A stretch of 64,000 bases of DNA from Magnetospirillum sp. 15-1 (GCF_900184795.1 NZ_FXXN01000028.1:342632-406631); one strand, 5' to 3'. Counted from the first letter of the stretch, positions 1-8,236 are shown. Numbers and translations are program-made. The notes: a model not told the origin generated them from the letters alone.

Positions 1-1713
1 GGCCGGTCCCTGGGCCTTGGCCAACTGCAACGCCGCGTCGGCGTTCTTGATCAGGGTCTCGGGGTCGTCGCCGTCGCGGGGATAGAGCGCCGAGCCCATG
101 GCGGCCGAGACGTCGAAATCCTGCCCCGCCGCCGCCACGGTGGCATGGGCCGAGGCGCGCAGGCGCTCCAGCGCCTCCATGGCCTCGCGCTTGGAGCCCA
201 GGCCGGTGATCAACACCAGGAAGCGGTCGCCGGAGGTCCGGGCGATGACGTCGCTGCCCGACAGGGCGGCGCGCAGCAGATCGCTGGCGGCCATCAGCAC
301 CTGGTCGCCGATGCTGTGGCCCATGGTGGCGTTGATGATGCCTAAGCGGTCGAGGCCGACGCTGACCACCGCCAGCATGGTCTGGTCGCGGGCGGCGATC
401 TCGCGGGCGGCGGCGAAACGTTCCAGGAAGGCGGTGCGGTTGGGCAGGCGGGTCAGCGGATCGAAATAGGCCAGGAAGGACAGGCGCTGCTCCGCCTGCT
501 TGCGGTCGGTGACGTCCAGCATGACGCCGTCCCACACCACGTCGCCGCCGGCCCTGAGCGTCGGGCGCGACTGGCCGCGCAGCCAGCGCCGGCGGCCGTC
601 GGTGCCGGGGACCGCCATTTCCTCGTCGAAGGGCTCCATGGTCCGGGCTGAGCGGCCCAGGCCGGCATAGAAACTCTGCCGCTCCTCCTCGGGGATCATG
701 GACAGGAACAGTTGCGGATTGTCCAGCAACTGCTCCGGCCCCAGGCCCAGGATGGCGCGGCAGCCCTCGCTCACATAGGAGAAGGCCAGGCTGCCGTCGG
801 TGCGCAGCACCCGCTGGAACACCATGCCGGGCACATTGGCGGCGATGGCGCGCAGCCGCTCCTCGGATTCGCGCAGCGCCGCCTCGGTCAGCTTGCGCTC
901 GGTGATGTCGCGGCCGATGCCGACGAACAGCCGCTGGCCCTCCAGCCGGACCTCGGTGGTGGACAGTTCCAGGGGAAAGGTCGAGCCGTCCTTGCGCAGC
1001 CCCATCAGCTCGCGCGCCCCGCCACCGACGATGCCGCCCTCAGAGACCTCGGCGGATTCCAGCAGATCGTCCAGATGCATGTCGGGCGGCAGCAAGATGG
1101 TGAACGGCCGGCCGGCCAGCTCGGCCATGCTCCAGCCGAACAGCGCCTCGGCGGCGGCGTTGACGCTGTCGATGGTGCCGTCGGATTCCACCACGATGAG
1201 GGAATCGCCGGCATGGTCCATCAGCATTTCCAGGCGCAGCTCGGCCCGGCGCCCTTCGGTGACGTCGACCATCAGCCCGTCCCAGACGATGGTTCCGTCC
1301 TCCTGGCGACGGGGCTCGGCGGCACCCTTCAGCCAGCGGACCTCGCCATGGGCGGTGATGGCGCGGAATTCCTCGCGGCAGGTATCGAGCGCCGCCGCCG
1401 AGCGGCGGATCTCGCTCAGATGGGCGTCGCGGTCGGCCCAGTGGACGGCGTGCAGGCAGCCCTGGGAGTTGACCCCCATGGCCTCGGGGGCGAAGCCCAG
1501 CACCGAACGGATGCTGAGGCTGAACCAGGGATAAAGGAGACTGCCGTCGGGGCGGAGGACGCGCTGGAAGGCGAAGCCGGGAAGGTTGGCGGTCAGGCCG
1601 TCCAGGCGGGCCTCGGCCTCCGCGAGACGAGGCAGCGCCTCTCCGGGAGCGCAGGGAGCCCGGTCGGCCGAATGTGGAGCCCGCCCATTGCCGGTGTGGT
1701 TGCTGTCAGTCAC
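1..1713 (-). CDS. PAS-domain sensor with degenerate GGDEF domain, cut by window edge
   Basis: An open frame runs from a GTG start at 1713 to the window edge (571 codons, no stop), so the C-terminus lies outside. Reading the complement, three PAS-like sensory segments are visible. Each ends in a PAC-like stretch (for example DGLMVDVTEGRRAE and DGVMLDVTDRKQAE). They are followed by a GGDEF-type domain that opens with DPLTRLPNRTAFLERF. The signature loop reads SGDRF instead of GGDEF, and no RxxD inhibitory site is seen just before it. This family makes or senses cyclic di-GMP, but this loop is unlikely to be catalytic. Such proteins often continue into an EAL phosphodiesterase domain; whether this one does cannot be seen. 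No transmembrane segment is evident, so it is probably cytosolic. The GTG start is the first in frame, and its ribosome site is weak. Confidence 0.82.
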   Translation of the reverse strand, partial: MTDSNHTGNGRAPHSADRAPCAPGEALPRLAEAEARLDGLTANLPGFAFQRVLRPDGSLLYPWFSLSIRSVLGFAPEAMGVNSQGCLHAVHWADRDAHLSEIRRSAAALDTCREEFRAITAHGEVRWLKGAAEPRRQEDGTIVWDGLMVDVTEGRRAELRLEMLMDHAGDSLIVVESDGTIDSVNAAAEALFGWSMAELAGRPFTILLPPDMHLDDLLESAEVSEGGIVGGGARELMGLRKDGSTFPLELSTTEVRLEGQRLFVGIGRDITERKLTEAALRESEERLRAIAANVPGMVFQRVLRTDGSLAFSYVSEGCRAILGLGPEQLLDNPQLFLSMIPEEERQSFYAGLGRSARTMEPFDEEMAVPGTDGRRRWLRGQSRPTLRAGGDVVWDGVMLDVTDRKQAEQRLSFLAYFDPLTRLPNRTAFLERFAAAREIAARDQTMLAVVSVGLDRLGIINATMGHSIGDQVLMAASDLLRAALSGSDVIARTSGDRFLVLITGLGSKREAMEALERLRASAHATVAAAGQDFDVSAAMGSALYPRDGDDPETLIKNADAALQLAKAQGPA

Positions 1714-1867
1714 CCTTGAGCCCTTTCCCGACAAAGGGGCCGGGACGAATGGAAACTCCTACTTACCGCAATGGTATCGGGGGTTGGGGCCGTGGTCAAA
1801 ACCCATTTGTTCGGGGCCTGTACCGGGGCGGGCGGGAAGGTTACGGGGAATTAAGGGACATCGGAGT

Positions 1868-1886
1868 GGATTCCCTGCGGGAATCC
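1868..1886. other. Short perfect hairpin in the terC leader
   Basis: An 8-bp inverted repeat, ggattccc / gggaatcc, with a 3-base loop lies about 50 bases before the TerC start. It may be a leader hairpin. The rest of 1714-1938 shows no feature I can name, and it does not convincingly match the yybP-ykoY manganese riboswitch that often precedes terC genes. Confidence 0.3.
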
Positions 1887-1938
1887 CTTACATTCCGCCC
1901 AGCCCAACCGACATCCCCAACCGACATCGAGGACGATC

Positions 1939-2709
1939 ATGATGATGGCCTGGATCTCCGATCCCGAGATTTGGCTCAGCCTGGCGACCCTGTCGCTGCT
2001 CGAGATCGTGCTCGGCATCGACAACCTGGTCTATCTGGCCATCATCTCCAACCGCCTGCCCGAGCCCATGCGGCCGCTGGGCCGGCGCCTGGGTCTCGGC
2101 TTCGCCGTGCTGACCCGCCTCGGCCTGCTGGCCTCGCTCAGCTGGATCGTCGGACTGGTCGAGCCGGTCTTCGTGATCTGGGACCATCCGGTCAGCTGGC
2201 GCGACATCATCCTGATCGGCGGCGGCACCTTCCTGGTGGCCAAGGCCACCCATGAAATCCACGGCAGCCTGGAGGGCGAGGAGGATACTCCCGCCGCCGA
2301 AGGGCAGGGAGGGGGCGCCGCCCAGGCCGCCTCGGCCGGTCTGGCGGCGGTCATCGCCCAGATCGCCGTGCTCGATATCGTCTTTTCGCTGGATTCGGTC
2401 ATCACCGCCGTGGGCATGGCCCGCGACCTGTGGGTGATGGTGGCCGCCGTCATCCTGGCCTCGGGCGTCATGGTGGTGGCCGCCAATCCGCTGTCCGCCC
2501 TGATCGCCCGGCATCCCACCATCAAGATGCTGGCGCTGTCCTTCCTGCTGCTGATCGGCGCCACCCTGGTGGCCGACGGCACCGGCTTCCACATGCCCAA
2601 GGGCTATATCTACTTCGCCATGGCCTTCTCGCTGGGCATCGAGATTCTGAACCTGGTGGCGCGGCGCGGCAAGCGGACGCCGGTCAAGCTGCGCAACCCC
2701 GTTCCGTGA
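1939..2709 (+). CDS. TerC family integral membrane protein
   Basis: This 256-residue polytopic membrane protein belongs to the TerC/YoaE family, linked to metal-ion (often manganese) efflux and tellurite resistance. The family signature EIVLGIDN is at residues 22-29. A second acidic membrane motif, LDIVFSLDSVITAVG, lies in the middle. These paired acidic motifs are thought to bind the cation. About seven hydrophobic segments are visible, with a cytoplasmic loop rich in Glu, Ala and Gly near residues 113-135. Three consecutive ATG codons open the frame after a GAGGA ribosome site at 1929-1933, so the exact start among them is uncertain. No CBS domains follow, so this is the short form. It stands alone between a divergent sensor gene and fdxA. 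Confidence 0.88.
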   Translation: MMMAWISDPEIWLSLATLSLLEIVLGIDNLVYLAIISNRLPEPMRPLGRRLGLGFAVLTRLGLLASLSWIVGLVEPVFVIWDHPVSWRDIILIGGGTFLVAKATHEIHGSLEGEEDTPAAEGQGGGAAQAASAGLAAVIAQIAVLDIVFSLDSVITAVGMARDLWVMVAAVILASGVMVVAANPLSALIARHPTIKMLALSFLLLIGATLVADGTGFHMPKGYIYFAMAFSLGIEILNLVARRGKRTPVKLRNPVP

Positions 2710-2766
2710 GGCCGGGATGACCCTTTCGCCGCTAGGGTTGAGGCGGCGGGGGTGACTGTGGTATCG

Positions 2767-2794
2767 CTTCCGCCGGATTTTCTTCCGGCGGAAG
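2767..2794. terminator. Perfect 11-bp hairpin between terC and fdxA
   Basis: Arms 2767-2777 (cttccgccgga) and 2784-2794 pair perfectly around a 6-base T-rich loop. It lies 57 bases after the terC stop and 49 before the fdxA start. No U-tract follows, so it may be a weak terminator or a leader structure for fdxA. Confidence 0.5.
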
Positions 2795-2843
2795 GCATGC
2801 CTTGCCCGCCGCATCACGATTTCAAGGGATATTGGAGAACGAC

Positions 2844-3173
2844 ATGGCTTACGTCGTCACCGAGAATTGCATCAAGTGCAAGTATCAGGACTGCGTCGAG
2901 GTTTGCCCGGTGGATTGCTTCTACGAGGGCGAAAACTTCCTGGTGATCAACCCCGACGAATGCATCGATTGCGGCGTCTGCGAGCCGGAATGCCCGGCCG
3001 AAGCCATCTTCCCGGATTCCGATCCCAAGGCCGCCGCCTGGACCGACACCAACCGCCAGTACGCCGGCTCCTGGCCCAACATCACCCGCAAGGGCGATGC
3101 TCCGGCCGACGCCGACGCGTGGAAGGGCAAGCCCGATAAGGCCAAGCTGCTGTCCCCCAATCCGGGCCGCTGA
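2844..3173 (+). CDS. fdxA: Ferredoxin FdxA, 7Fe type (3Fe-4S plus 4Fe-4S)
   Basis: This 109-residue ferredoxin is a small cytosolic electron carrier. The N-terminal cysteine pattern is that of 7Fe ferredoxins: C9, C12, C17 and C21 followed by Pro, then C25, and a second set C40, C43, C46 and C50 followed by Pro. By comparison with Azotobacter ferredoxin I, one set holds a 4Fe-4S cluster and the other a 3Fe-4S cluster. The ATG at 2844 is preceded by GGAG at 2834-2837; an in-frame ATG at 2802 would add 14 residues unlike the family and is not preferred. It sits directly upstream of carD, an arrangement known from other alphaproteobacteria. Confidence 0.95.
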   Translation: MAYVVTENCIKCKYQDCVEVCPVDCFYEGENFLVINPDECIDCGVCEPECPAEAIFPDSDPKAAAWTDTNRQYAGSWPNITRKGDAPADADAWKGKPDKAKLLSPNPGR

Positions 3174-3198
3174 CCCTTATCGCAAGATATTGTAGCCG

Positions 3199-3236
3199 AC
3201 GCCGCCCCATGGCCCCGAAAGGTCGTGGGGCGGCGT
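3199..3236. terminator. Terminator-like hairpin after fdxA
   Basis: An 11-bp stem (acgccgcccca at 3199-3209 with 3226-3236) around a 16-base loop begins 25 bases after the fdxA stop. It is GC-rich with no clear U-tract, so it is a probable transcript end for fdxA rather than a textbook intrinsic terminator. Confidence 0.55.
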
Positions 3237-3508
3237 TCGCGCATGAGGACATGGCGGAAACGCGGGCCTTCGGGGAATTTTCCTGTTCTTCACGGAAGCG
3301 CCCTGTGCTATAAGGGCAAGTCCGTCGAACTGTGTCGGCGGACAGCTTACTGGCATAGCCACCGGGGCGGGAGTTCGCCCACCAAGACAAGCTGCGAGAT
3401 TTCCACCAGCCCGTCAAGGGCGCGGCTGGCGCGGATTCTTCGTTTCTTGGTTGGGCGTATCGGGCGCGTTTGCCGGTTCCAGACCTTCTGTCGAGGGAAT
3501 TGTTGAAG
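3237..3508 (+). promoter_or_regulatory. Long structured carD leader with possible promoter
   Basis: No convincing coding sequence is seen in this part of the fdxA-carD gap. A TATAAG box at 3309-3314 could be a -10 element, though the matching -35 (ttcttc at 3286-3291) is poor. Downstream bases form several short hairpins, such as gtccg...cggac near 3320 and gggcg...cgccc near 3366. This leaves room for a long carD leader or a small RNA. The gaggga at 3493-3498 is the likely carD ribosome site. Confidence 0.3.
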
Positions 3509-4003
3509 ATGACGATCGTTTCTTTCTCCCAGGGCGATTATGTGGTCTACCCGACCCACGGCGTCGGCCAGGTCGTGGCCGTCGAGACCCAGGAAATTGG
3601 CGGCATGAAGCTGCAGTTGTTCGTCATCACTTTCGATCGCGACCGCATGACGCTGCGCGTCCCGGTGACCAAGGCCCAGAAGTCGGGCCTGCGCAAGCTG
3701 TCGTCGCGCTCGGTCATGGACACCGCGCTGTCCACCCTGAAGGGCCGCGCCAAGGTCAAGCGCACCATGTGGAGCCGCCGCGCCCAGGAATACGAGGCCA
3801 AGATCAATTCCGGCGATCCGGTATCCATCGCCGAGGTGGTGCGCGACCTGCACCGCAACGCCAACCAGCCCGACCAGTCCTATTCCGAGCGGCAGATCTA
3901 CGAGGCCGCGCTGGAGCGTCTGGCGTCGGAACTGGCGGCGGTGGAGCGTATCGACACCCAGGCGGCGACCGAGAAGCTGCAGGGCCTGCTCGAAGCGGCT
4001 TGA
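3509..4003 (+). CDS. carD: CarD-like RNA polymerase-binding regulator
   Basis: This 164-residue protein is of the CarD/CdnL family. These proteins bind the RNA polymerase beta subunit through an N-terminal Tudor-like domain and stabilise open complexes, notably at rRNA promoters. The opening FSQGDYVVYPTHGVGQV is the family hallmark (residues 5-20). A helical C-terminal DNA-binding domain follows from about residue 65, including the tract WSRRAQEYEAKI. The ATG at 3509 is preferred because the family starts just before this hallmark and gaggga lies about 10 bases upstream; an earlier in-frame start at 3470 adds 13 unrelated residues. It lies downstream of fdxA, as in other alphaproteobacteria. 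Length and motifs are normal. Confidence 0.93.
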   Translation: MTIVSFSQGDYVVYPTHGVGQVVAVETQEIGGMKLQLFVITFDRDRMTLRVPVTKAQKSGLRKLSSRSVMDTALSTLKGRAKVKRTMWSRRAQEYEAKINSGDPVSIAEVVRDLHRNANQPDQSYSERQIYEAALERLASELAAVERIDTQAATEKLQGLLEAA

Positions 4004-4058
4004 TGTTTGGCTCGGTGGCTGCGACCATGTCGTCCGGTTGCGAAACCCGAGCGGATTT

Positions 4059-4892
4059 ATGAACGTCGAAGCCGAACGGCCGTCCACGACCCTGGCTGAT
4101 TCCAATGTCTTCGCGACCCTGCGGGGCGGTGGCCGTATCTGGGCCATCGCCGCCATCAGGGGCGAACACGGCCGCCTGTGCGCGCTGCATGCCCGCCTGG
4201 GCCAGGAATTGCGGCCGGGCGACCAACTGGTCTATCTCGGCGATTATCTCGGTTGCGGCGCTCCGGTGCTGCAGACCATCGATGAATTGCTGACCTTCCG
4301 CCGCGCCTTCATCGCCACTCCCGGAGTGGAAGTGGACGACGTGGTCTATCTGCGCGGCACCCAGGAAGAGATGTGGCAAAAACTGCTGCAGTTGCAGTTT
4401 GCTCCCAATCCCGCCGAAGTGCTGCGCTGGATGGTCGATCACGGCATCGCGCCGACCATCGCCGCCTATGGCGGCTCGGTGGAGGAGGGGCAGAACGCCA
4501 TCCGCGAGGGTATCCTGGCCCTGACCCGCTGGACCAGCCAGCTGCGCCAGACCATGCGCAATTACGACGGCCACACCACGCTGATGAGCGTGCTGAAGCA
4601 TGCCGCCTTCACCGACGACAACACGCTGCTGTTCACCCATGCCGGTCTCGATCCCACCCGGCCGCTCTCGGCCCAGGTGGATGCCTTCTGGTGGGGGTCG
4701 AGCCTGTTCGCCGGGTTGGATGAGCCCTATTCCGGCTTCAAGCTGGTGGTGCGCGGCGCCGATCGCCGCAAGGGCGGCGTGGTGCTTGGCCCCTTCGCCG
4801 TCACGCTGGATTCCGGCTCGGGCCACGGCGGTACCCTGACCGCCGCCTGTTTCGGCGCCGATGGCGCCATTCTGCAAATCCTGGAGGCCTGA
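4059..4892 (+). CDS. PPP-family phosphatase-like protein lacking most metal ligands
   Basis: This 277-residue protein follows the calcineurin-like serine/threonine phosphatase layout, but its signature motifs are eroded. Where the family has GDxHG it has AAIRG (residues 31-35). GDxxDRG has become GDYLGCG (61-67), and the GNHE box has become GTQE (100-103). FTHAGLDP (192-199) keeps its histidine, while the late GH motif is replaced by RGA. Only about two of the usual metal ligands (D62, H194) survive. By homology it is a phosphatase fold, but catalysis looks unlikely; a binding or regulatory role is inference. ATG 4059 is preferred over a TTG at 4038. A DUF4197 gene follows after 2 bases, suggesting an operon. 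Confidence 0.72.
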   Translation: MNVEAERPSTTLADSNVFATLRGGGRIWAIAAIRGEHGRLCALHARLGQELRPGDQLVYLGDYLGCGAPVLQTIDELLTFRRAFIATPGVEVDDVVYLRGTQEEMWQKLLQLQFAPNPAEVLRWMVDHGIAPTIAAYGGSVEEGQNAIREGILALTRWTSQLRQTMRNYDGHTTLMSVLKHAAFTDDNTLLFTHAGLDPTRPLSAQVDAFWWGSSLFAGLDEPYSGFKLVVRGADRRKGGVVLGPFAVTLDSGSGHGGTLTAACFGADGAILQILEA

Positions 4893-4894
4893 CG

Positions 4895-5680
4895 ATGAGC
4901 CTGTTCGCCAAGACCGCGTGTCTGGGCACCGCGGCCGTATTGCTTTGCGCCTCGCCGGTCCTGGCCCAGGGCAGCCTGATGGATCTGGGCAAGGGCATGG
5001 TCAGGCAGGAACTGGAGCAGCGGGCCGGCGCCTCGCCGTCGGCCGGCGGTTCGGCCGGTTCGTCGCTGTCCACCTCGGAGATCGGCTCGGGCCTCAAGGA
5101 GGCGCTGCGCGTCGCCGCCGACAAGGTCACCGGCCGCTTGGGAAAAGCCGACGGTTTCAACGCCGACCCGGCGGTGCACATCCCGCTGCCCGACAAGCTG
5201 GCGGCGGTGAAGCAGGGGCTGGCCCTGGCCGGTAAGTCGCAGATGGTCGACGATCTGGAACTGAAGCTCAACCGCGCCGCCGAGGCCGCTACCCCCAAGG
5301 CCAGGCAGATCTTCTGGGACGCGGTGCAGAAAATGACGCTCGACGACGCGCGCGGCATCCTGGGCGGCCCCAAGGACGCCGCCACCCAGTATTTCAAGCG
5401 CAGCATGAGCCCCGACCTGCGCACCGCCATGCGGCCGGTGGTGGACAGCACCGTGTCGCAATCGGGCGCGGTGCAGTCCTATTCCAGCATGGCGGGCGCG
5501 GCCCGGGGCCTGCCCATGATCGGCGACGCGCTGAAGGCCGGCCCCTCCATGCTGACCGACCACGTGCTCGACTACGCCCTGGCCGGCATCTTCAATTATC
5601 TCGGCCAGGAAGAGGCGGCCATCCGCACCGACCCGGCCAAGCGCTCCACCGACCTTCTCAAGAAGGTGTTCGGCGGCTGA
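4895..5680 (+). CDS. DUF4197 domain secreted protein
   Basis: This 261-residue protein carries a signal peptide ending near SPVLA-QG (residues 21-26), so it is exported to the periplasm or envelope. After a low-complexity Gly/Ser stretch (about 45-60), the rest matches the DUF4197 family. The pattern includes GLKEALRVAADKV, the segment MTLDDARGILGG, and a C-terminal region with ATQYFKR and a TDHVLDYALAGIF helix. The family function is not known. It starts 2 bases after the pseudophosphatase stop, with GGAGG at 4883-4887 as the ribosome site, so the two are probably co-transcribed. The downstream nitroreductase is convergent. Family assignment is from memory of its conserved segments. Confidence 0.8.
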   Translation: MSLFAKTACLGTAAVLLCASPVLAQGSLMDLGKGMVRQELEQRAGASPSAGGSAGSSLSTSEIGSGLKEALRVAADKVTGRLGKADGFNADPAVHIPLPDKLAAVKQGLALAGKSQMVDDLELKLNRAAEAATPKARQIFWDAVQKMTLDDARGILGGPKDAATQYFKRSMSPDLRTAMRPVVDSTVSQSGAVQSYSSMAGAARGLPMIGDALKAGPSMLTDHVLDYALAGIFNYLGQEEAAIRTDPAKRSTDLLKKVFGG

Positions 5681-5687
5681 GCGATAC

Positions 5688-6278
5688 TCACTCCACCCGG
5701 CACGCCTCGGTGAAATCCAGGCGTGGTCCCCGGGGGAACAGGCCGGAATCGTCGCCGTAGCCGATATTGACCAGGAAATTGGAGCGGATGCTGGTGCCGG
5801 CGAAGAAGGCTTCGTCCACCTTGGCGTTGTCGAAGCCGCTCATGGCGCCGCAATCCAGGCCGACGGCGCGGAGCGCCAGCATGAAATAGGCGCCCTGCAA
5901 GGTGCCGTTGCGCGTCGCGGTCGACTGGATCATGGCCTCGTTGCCCACGAACCACGCGCGGGCGTCGGTATGGGGGAACAGCACCGGCAGGCGGTCGTAG
6001 AATTCCATGTCGTGGCCGATGATGGCGGTGAGCGGTGCCGCCATGGTCTTGTCCAGGTTGCCCGGCGCCAGAGCGGGTTTCAGGCGCTGCTTGGCCTCGG
6101 GCGAGCGCACGAAGACGATGCGGGCCGGCTGGCAGTTGACGCTGGTCGGTCCCATGCGGGCCAGGTCCCAGGCCTGACGCAGCAGATCGTCCGGAACCGG
6201 GGTGTCCTTGAATTTCGAGTAGGTACGGGCCGCACGAAACAGAATGTCCTGGGCCGAATCATCAAGAATGCGGGTCAT
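5688..6278 (-). CDS. Nitroreductase family, malonic semialdehyde reductase (RutE-like)
   Basis: This 196-residue FMN-dependent nitroreductase resembles RutE and its close relatives, which reduce malonic semialdehyde to 3-hydroxypropionate using NAD(P)H. Typical features are the N-terminal [16 protein letters not shown], the FMN-contacting [11 protein letters not shown] (residues 43-53), the internal [14 protein letters not shown], and the C-terminal [19 protein letters not shown]. No other rut genes are next to it, so a role in pyrimidine degradation is not supported here; scavenging of reactive aldehydes or quinones is possible. The upstream deacetylase gene is divergent and only about 90 bases away, so they may share a promoter region. 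The length is normal for the family. Confidence 0.88.
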   Translation of the reverse strand: MTRILDDSAQDILFRAARTYSKFKDTPVPDDLLRQAWDLARMGPTSVNCQPARIVFVRSPEAKQRLKPALAPGNLDKTMAAPLTAIIGHDMEFYDRLPVLFPHTDARAWFVGNEAMIQSTATRNGTLQGAYFMLALRAVGLDCGAMSGFDNAKVDEAFFAGTSIRSNFLVNIGYGDDSGLFPRGPRLDFTEACRVE

Positions 6279-6368
6279 ATCCGCCTCTCTCCTCTTGTCT
6301 TTTTACCCGCGAATGCGGCAAACATCGACACTGTAGGCGCCGAGCGCGGCGCCCGACAGGGGGCGATT

Positions 6369-7391
6369 GTGAAACAGTCTGTTGTCTTGGCGCTGCTGCT
6401 GTGGCTGGCCGTGGTCGTGAACCTGCCGGTTCTCGGCTCGGTCGCATGGGCCGCCGATTCGGCCGTGGTGCTGGTCTATCACCGTTTTGACGACGACAGG
6501 GTGCCCGCCCTCAACACTACGACCGAGCAACTGGCCGCCCATGTCGCGGAACTGAAGAACGGCGGTTATGCGGTGCTGCCGCTGGCCGAGATCGTCTCGG
6601 CGCTGCGCGCCGGCCGGCCGCTGCCCGACAAGGCGGTGGCCCTTACCGTCGACGACGCCTCGGCGGGATTTCATGACCGGGCCTGGCCGCTGCTGAAGAA
6701 GGCGGGGCTGCCCGTCACCCTGTTCCTGGCCACCGACGAGGTGGATCGCGGCGGCCCCGACGTGATGAGCTGGAGCCAGCTCCGCGAGTTGACCGCCGCC
6801 GGTTTGGGGATCGGCACACAAGGGGCGGCCCGGCTGCGTCTGCCCAAATCCCCGCCCGAGCAGATTTCCGCCGATCTGGCCCGCGCCGGCGCCCGCCTGG
6901 ACAAGGAACTGGGCAGGGGCACCGAGTTGTTCGCCTGGCCCTGGGGCGACGCCAGCGCCGAGGCCGAGGACGTGCTGCGCCGTTCGGGCTTCGCGGCCGC
7001 CTTCGGCCAGCATTCGGGCGCCGCCTGGGCCAAGGGCGATCCCTTTTTCCTGCCCCGCTTCGCCCAAAGCTCGGCCTATGGCGATCTGCAGCGCTTCCGC
7101 CTGTCGGTGCGCTCGCTGCCCCTGCCGGCGGTGGACATCACCCCGGAAGACCCGGCCATCAAGGCCAATCCCCCCGCCTTCGGCTTCACCCTGGCCGAGG
7201 ACGTGCCCGGCATCGACGGGCTGTCGTGTTTCGCGTCGCACCAGGGGCAGGTCAAGGTCGAGCGCCTGGGGCCGCGCGTCGAGGTGCGCATGTCCAAGCC
7301 CATTCCCTCGGGCCGGGGACGCCTCAACTGCACCGTGCCGGCCCTGGAGGGGCGCTGGCGCTGGTTCGGCTGGCAGTTCTTTGTACCGTAA
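6369..7391 (+). CDS. Polysaccharide deacetylase-like secreted protein, metal site degenerate
   Basis: This 340-residue protein starts with a GTG after an AGGGGG ribosome site, then a signal peptide or anchor (residues 4-29, ending near AWAA). The NodB-like deacetylase fold is suggested by VVLVYHRF (33-40), ALTVDDAS (91-98, normally TFDDG), and FAWPWGD (normally RxPyG). In active members a HxxxH motif follows; here that segment reads GIGTQGAARL (147-156) with both histidines missing (Q and R instead). The C-terminal about 100 residues, after FFLPRFAQ, look like an extra beta domain of unknown role. By family it would deacetylate a polysaccharide at the envelope, but loss of the zinc histidines argues that it only binds sugar. 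Earlier in-frame starts lack the leader and are rejected. Confidence 0.75.
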   Translation: MKQSVVLALLLWLAVVVNLPVLGSVAWAADSAVVLVYHRFDDDRVPALNTTTEQLAAHVAELKNGGYAVLPLAEIVSALRAGRPLPDKAVALTVDDASAGFHDRAWPLLKKAGLPVTLFLATDEVDRGGPDVMSWSQLRELTAAGLGIGTQGAARLRLPKSPPEQISADLARAGARLDKELGRGTELFAWPWGDASAEAEDVLRRSGFAAAFGQHSGAAWAKGDPFFLPRFAQSSAYGDLQRFRLSVRSLPLPAVDITPEDPAIKANPPAFGFTLAEDVPGIDGLSCFASHQGQVKVERLGPRVEVRMSKPIPSGRGRLNCTVPALEGRWRWFGWQFFVP

Positions 7392-7398
7392 AGGATAG

Positions 7399-7425
7399 AC
7401 CGAAACTCGACCGTCGAGCTTCGGT
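7399..7425 (+). terminator. Hairpin after the deacetylase gene
   Basis: A 12-bp stem with one mismatch (accgaaactcga against tcgagcttcggt) closes a 3-base loop 7 bases after the stop codon. No strong U-tract follows. Confidence 0.5.
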
Positions 7426-7506
7426 TAGGCCCAAGGGTCGCGGAGGCGACCCGCCCGGCGCCTGAGGACGGCGTTGACCGGTATCGACCAACCAACGCAT
7501 TTGGAA

Positions 7507-8067
7507 TCAGAACGGCTCGAGCTCGCTGTCCCAGTACAGGAAATCGCGCCAGGATTCGTGCAGGTAGTTGGGTGGAAAGGCCCGGCCGTTTTGCTGCAAC
7601 TGCCAGGTGGAGGGCTGGCCGGGGCGGCTGAGCAGCCCCATGCCTACCTCGAACAGCAGGCGGTCGCCCTTCATCAGGTTGCACGGCGCGCAGGCGGTGA
7701 CCACGTTGTCCCAGGTGGTGCGGCCGCCCTTCGAGCGCGGCAGCACGTGGTCGAAGGTCAGATCGTGGGTGGGAAACCACTCGCCGCAATACTGGCAGGA
7801 GAAGCGGTCGCGCAGGAAGACGTTGAAGCGGGTGAAGGCCGGCCGGCGCGCCGTCGGGATGAACTCCTTCAGCGCGATGACGCTGGGCAGGCGCAGGGCG
7901 TGCCGGGGGGAATGGACGACGCGGTCGTATTCGGACACCACGGCGACGCGGTCCGATACCACCGCCTTGATGGCGTCCTGCCAGGACCACAGGGACAGCG
8001 GGAAGTAGCTGAGCGGCCGGAAATCAGCGTTCAGCACCAGGGCAGGATGGCTGTCGAATGCGACCAA
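7507..8067 (-). CDS. HNH endonuclease family protein
   Basis: This 186-residue protein carries a zinc-stabilised HNH nuclease domain. The features are CQYC (91-94), TFDHVLPRSKGGRTTWDN (104-121, with the catalytic His 107 and Asn 121), and CAPCN (126-130). The N-terminal 85 residues, beginning VAFDSHPALVLNADFRPLSYFPLSLW, match the conserved architecture of stand-alone HNH proteins common in alphaproteobacteria and other phyla. Their cellular role is unsettled (DNA repair or restriction-like). The start is a TTG with a purine-rich site (gggagagggg) just before it; no ATG fits. No methylase or phage genes are adjacent, so this is not part of an obvious restriction system. Confidence 0.9.
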   Translation of the reverse strand: MVAFDSHPALVLNADFRPLSYFPLSLWSWQDAIKAVVSDRVAVVSEYDRVVHSPRHALRLPSVIALKEFIPTARRPAFTRFNVFLRDRFSCQYCGEWFPTHDLTFDHVLPRSKGGRTTWDNVVTACAPCNLMKGDRLLFEVGMGLLSRPGQPSTWQLQQNGRAFPPNYLHESWRDFLYWDSELEPF

Positions 8068-8236
8068 ACCCCTCTCCCTTCCTACGAGAGACCTTTACAA
8101 AATATAGTATTCGCTATTGTTGTTCCATACCCCTTTTCGTGATGGTTCCGTGACCTGTCGCCGCCCTCAATCGCCGGGCGCGTGCTTTTCGCCCGCTTGG
8201 CTCCCGCGGCATAAGCCGCGCGGCCCCTTGGGCCTA

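Noticed and set aside
1714-1938. yybP-ykoY manganese riboswitch before terC
   Set aside because: Such riboswitches often precede terC genes, and the leader has aaaggggccg near its start, but I cannot match the other conserved blocks, so it is not claimed.
7507-8067. Restriction or defence system around the HNH nuclease
   Set aside because: Neighbours are an esterase and a deacetylase-like gene; there is no methylase or helicase, and this HNH type is a common housekeeping stand-alone.
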